From contig NZ_JBLZNC010000001.1 of NCBI RefSeq assembly GCF_048553715.1, positions 1-64,000 of the forward strand: a DNA stretch of 64,000 nucleotides. The letters are read 5' to 3'. A program made the position numbers and the translations under genes. The first letter of the stretch is position 1; each line of letters begins with the position of its first letter. This DNA comes from Sagittula sp048553715 (lineage in GTDB: Bacteria; Pseudomonadota; Alphaproteobacteria; Rhodobacterales; Rhodobacteraceae). Below the pieces are notes generated by a model, which made no database searches, had not been told where the DNA came from, and was given only the letters and a program-made list of their open reading frames with translations. This document shows, piece after piece, positions 61,641-64,000 of this stretch.

Positions 61641-62267
61641 CTACTTGAAGGACCGCGAATCCTTGATCTGGTCCCAAGCCCAGACCACCTCTTGAAGCTG
61701 CTCTTCCTGACTGCGGTCCCCACCGTTCATGTCGGGGTGCAAAACCTTGATCAACTTCTTGTAAGCCTTGCGAATTTCCACCTTGGTGGTGGCTTCGGCA
61801 GCGTCGAGAATCTCCAGCGCCTTGCGTTCGGTGGGGGGCAGTTTGCGGCCACCGCCGGGCTTTTGACGGCCGGGATTGCGGGTCGCGTTGTCGCCCAGAA
61901 CCTGATGTGGGTCCTCAATGCCCAAACGGGCCCAAGCCTTGGCCTCGGGGTCGCGCCAGTCTTTTGTCTTGCGCTCCCAGACCTTGTCCGAGGATTCCTG
62001 CGCATTCATCTCTGCTTCGGTCTTGCCGTCAAAGAAAGACCACTTGGCGTTGTATTCGCGCACGTGATCCTTGCAGAACCAGTAAAAGTCATCCAGCACA
62101 TCCGGTGCCTTGGGCGCACGGAACTTGCCGGGCTGTTCACAGCCCTCATGTTCACACAGGCGCTGCGATGTTTCGGATTCGCCAGTCATGCCGCGTCGCC
62201 CGCGCGGGTTCTTCTTCTTTGCGGACTTGATCGACATATCGAAACCGAAGGGATCGGGTCTGCTCAT
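61641..62267 (-). CDS. J-domain protein with possible zinc module
   Basis: The 208-residue protein has a C-terminal J-domain (about 148-205) with the HPD motif at 177-179 and an N-terminal C38-x4-C43...C65-x2-H68 set that may bind zinc. It would stimulate a DnaK-type chaperone. The GAGAGG ribosome-binding site precedes the ATG. No dnaK or grpE genes are adjacent. Confidence 0.87.
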   Translation of the reverse strand: MSRPDPFGFDMSIKSAKKKNPRGRRGMTGESETSQRLCEHEGCEQPGKFRAPKAPDVLDDFYWFCKDHVREYNAKWSFFDGKTEAEMNAQESSDKVWERKTKDWRDPEAKAWARLGIEDPHQVLGDNATRNPGRQKPGGGRKLPPTERKALEILDAAEATTKVEIRKAYKKLIKVLHPDMNGGDRSQEEQLQEVVWAWDQIKDSRSFK

Positions 62268-62512
62268 CTCTCAACCTCTCTCGACTCGGACGCTGGATTT
62301 TAGACAATTCGCGGCCTGAGAACAGGCCTTGACGTCAAAAAATCTGTGTAAGCTTTCAGCAAATGGGGGCGGTGGCAGAAGATTGCCAGCCCCCGGTGCG
62401 GGGATTGGCAGCGCAAACGCAAGCGCGTGGCCCGTTACGCGGACCACGCCGAATGTATTGCGATAATGCTCTCCCGCCGACCATCCTCGGCAGAGGCGTT
62501 TGATCCGGTGGA

Positions 62513-64000
62513 TCAGCTCTCCGCCAGTTTGCGGGCCACCAGTTCGTTCACGGCCTTGGGGTTGGCCTTGCCGCCGGTGGCTTTCATCACCTGACCGACG
62601 AACCAACCCGCAAGTTTCGGGTTCTGCTTGGCCTTTTCCACCTGCGCAGGGTTGGCGGCGATGATTTCATCAACGGCCGCCTCGATCGCGCCGGTGTCGG
62701 TGACCTGCTTCATGCCGCGTTCTTCAACGATGGCCTCGGGGTCGCCGCCTTCGGTGTAGACGATCTCGAACAAGTCCTTGGCGATCTTGCCGGAAATGGC
62801 GTCCGATTTGATCAGCTTGATGATACCGGCCAGTTGTGCAGGCGACACCGGGCTGTCGGTGATGTCCTTGTCGTCCTTTTTCAGACGGCCGAACAATTCG
62901 TTGATCACCCAGTTGGCCGACAGCTTGCCGTCGCCCGCCTCGGTCACGACCTGTTCGAAATAGCTGGCATTCACCACCTCGGCGGTCAGCACGCCCGCGT
63001 CATAATCTGTCAGGCCGAAATCGCCCATAAAGCGCGCTTTCTTTTCGTCCGGCAGTTCGGGCAGCGAAGACGCGATGTCGTCCACCCAAGCCTGTTCGAT
63101 CTCCAATGGCAGAAGATCGGGGCAGGGGAAGTAGCGGTAATCATGCGCCTCTTCCTTGGACCGCATGGAACGGGTCTCGTTCTTGTCCGGGTCGTACAGG
63201 CGGGTTTCCTGATCGACGGTGCCACCTGCCTCGACAATGGCGATCTGGCGGCGTGCCTCGACATCAATGGCCTGCTGGATGAAGCGCATGGAGTTCATGT
63301 TCTTGATCTCGCAGCGCGTGCCAAGATGCGAGAAATCCTGCGTTTCCTGATACTTCTCGTACTGGCCGGGACGGCAGATCGACACGTTCACATCCGCGCG
63401 CAGGTTGCCGTTTTGCATGTTGCCGTCGCAGGTGCCCAAGTAGCGCAGGATCTGACGCAGCTTGGCAATATAGGCGGCGGCCTCTTCCGGGCCACGGATG
63501 TCAGGGCGCGAGACGATTTCCATCAGCGCCACACCGGTCCGGTTGAGGTCGACAAAGGACATGTTCGGGTCCATGTCGTGGATGGATTTGCCCGCGTCCT
63601 GTTCGACGTGGATACGTTCCACCCGCACAAGGCGCGCAATGCCCGGTTCCAGATCGACGATGATTTCACCTTCGCCCACCAGCGGATGGTAGAGCTGCGA
63701 AATCTGGTAGCCCTGCGGAAGGTCGGGGTAGAAGTAGTTCTTGCGGTCAAAGGCGGATTTCAGGTTGATCTCGGCCTTTAGCCCCAGACCGGTGCGCACC
63801 GCCTGTTCGATGCAGTATTCGTTGATGACCGGCAGCATGCCGGGCATGGCCGCGTCCACAAACGCCACGTTGGAGTTCGGCTCCGCCCCGAATTTGGTCG
63901 ACGCGCCCGAGAACAGTTTGGCCTCCGTTGCGATCTGGGCGTGGACTTCCATCCCGATGACCAGTTCCCAGTCGTGCTTGGCGCCCGCGATCACTTTGGG
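62513..64000 (-). CDS. gatB: Aspartyl/glutamyl-tRNA amidotransferase subunit B (cut by window edge)
   Basis: The frame is open to the right edge and shows about 495 residues. It includes the amidotransferase region (LVIGMEVHAQIATEAKLFSG, DLPQGYQISQLYHPLVGEGEI, VDLNRTGVALMEIVSRPD) and the GatB/YqeY C-terminal domain. It converts Glu-tRNA(Gln) or Asp-tRNA(Asn) to the amide with GatA and GatC. A GTG at 63994 is in frame, but alphaproteobacterial GatB usually has residues before IAGAKHDW (here Pro-Lys are visible upstream), so the true start lies beyond the window. Confidence 0.93.
   Translation of the reverse strand, partial: PKVIAGAKHDWELVIGMEVHAQIATEAKLFSGASTKFGAEPNSNVAFVDAAMPGMLPVINEYCIEQAVRTGLGLKAEINLKSAFDRKNYFYPDLPQGYQISQLYHPLVGEGEIIVDLEPGIARLVRVERIHVEQDAGKSIHDMDPNMSFVDLNRTGVALMEIVSRPDIRGPEEAAAYIAKLRQILRYLGTCDGNMQNGNLRADVNVSICRPGQYEKYQETQDFSHLGTRCEIKNMNSMRFIQQAIDVEARRQIAIVEAGGTVDQETRLYDPDKNETRSMRSKEEAHDYRYFPCPDLLPLEIEQAWVDDIASSLPELPDEKKARFMGDFGLTDYDAGVLTAEVVNASYFEQVVTEAGDGKLSANWVINELFGRLKKDDKDITDSPVSPAQLAGIIKLIKSDAISGKIAKDLFEIVYTEGGDPEAIVEERGMKQVTDTGAIEAAVDEIIAANPAQVEKAKQNPKLAGWFVGQVMKATGGKANPKAVNELVARKLAES

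Overview
This 64 kb window is a densely packed, GC-rich chromosomal segment. Gene content and protein character point to an alphaproteobacterium of the Rhodobacteraceae, Roseobacter-type: TRAP transporters, heterotetrameric sarcosine oxidase soxBDAG, secreted RTX proteins (one with a Hint domain), a cobalt ECF transporter with CbiK and CbiL in place of CbiN, PntA with a GTG start, and ArsJ. No rRNA, tRNA, CRISPR array, insertion sequence or prophage gene was recognised. It reads as a catabolic and housekeeping region, not a mobile island.

Layout. 1-4.1 kb: the start of acetyl-CoA synthetase (truncated at the left edge), divergent from a TRAP transporter dctPQM. 4.2-7.5 kb: an arsenate operon with an ArsR-ArsC fusion, an ArsJ-type GAPDH and ArsJ. 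7.5-11.6 kb: uronate/pectin-monomer catabolism (FadR-type regulator, uxaC, kdgF-like cupin, kduI, kduD). 11.6-18.9 kb: a gamma-butyrobetaine/L-carnitine to glycine-betaine operon with a divergent CdhR-like regulator. 19.0-22.7 kb (minus strand): a cobalamin riboswitch followed by cbiK-cbiM-cbiL-cbiQ-cbiO. 23-27.6 kb: dusA, an RTX protein, DUF1289, ruvX, ccmI. 27.8-33.4 kb: soxB, a small membrane protein, soxD, soxA, soxG. 33.5-41.3 kb: sodB, rarD, a LOG-family protein, a LysM protein, an Atm1-type ABC exporter, a CatA-like acetyltransferase and a class I amidotransferase. 41.4-48.4 kb: an FNT channel, a large RTX/Hint protein and an IorAB-type molybdenum hydroxylase. 48.5-51.2 kb: kynureninase, an SDR and an ICMT-type methyltransferase. 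51.4-54.5 kb: pntAB. 54.6-64 kb: bioY, an alpha/beta hydrolase-OsmC fusion, an EEP enzyme, an XRE-cupin regulator, L-serine deaminase, a fasciclin protein, a Tat-type MsrB, a J-domain protein and gatB (cut by the right edge).

How the genes fit together. Several modules could lie on one route (inference): the carnitine operon would release glycine betaine and acetoacetate; betaine demethylation yields sarcosine, the substrate of soxBDAG; the resulting glycine can become serine, which the serine deaminase turns into pyruvate. The arsenate operon carries both a reductase and the GAPDH/ArsJ organo-arsenate extrusion pair, with a near-palindromic operator over its own start codon. The cobalt transporter is placed under B12 feedback by the riboswitch.

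Start codons were chosen from ribosome-binding sites, overlaps with upstream genes and family N-termini, so several genes are shorter than the longest open frame. No wholly new system is evident. The most unusual items are the ArsR-ArsC fusion, whose ArsR half has a single cysteine, the butyrobetaine operon built around an NDP-forming CoA ligase, the small membrane protein inside the sox operon, and the two RTX proteins.
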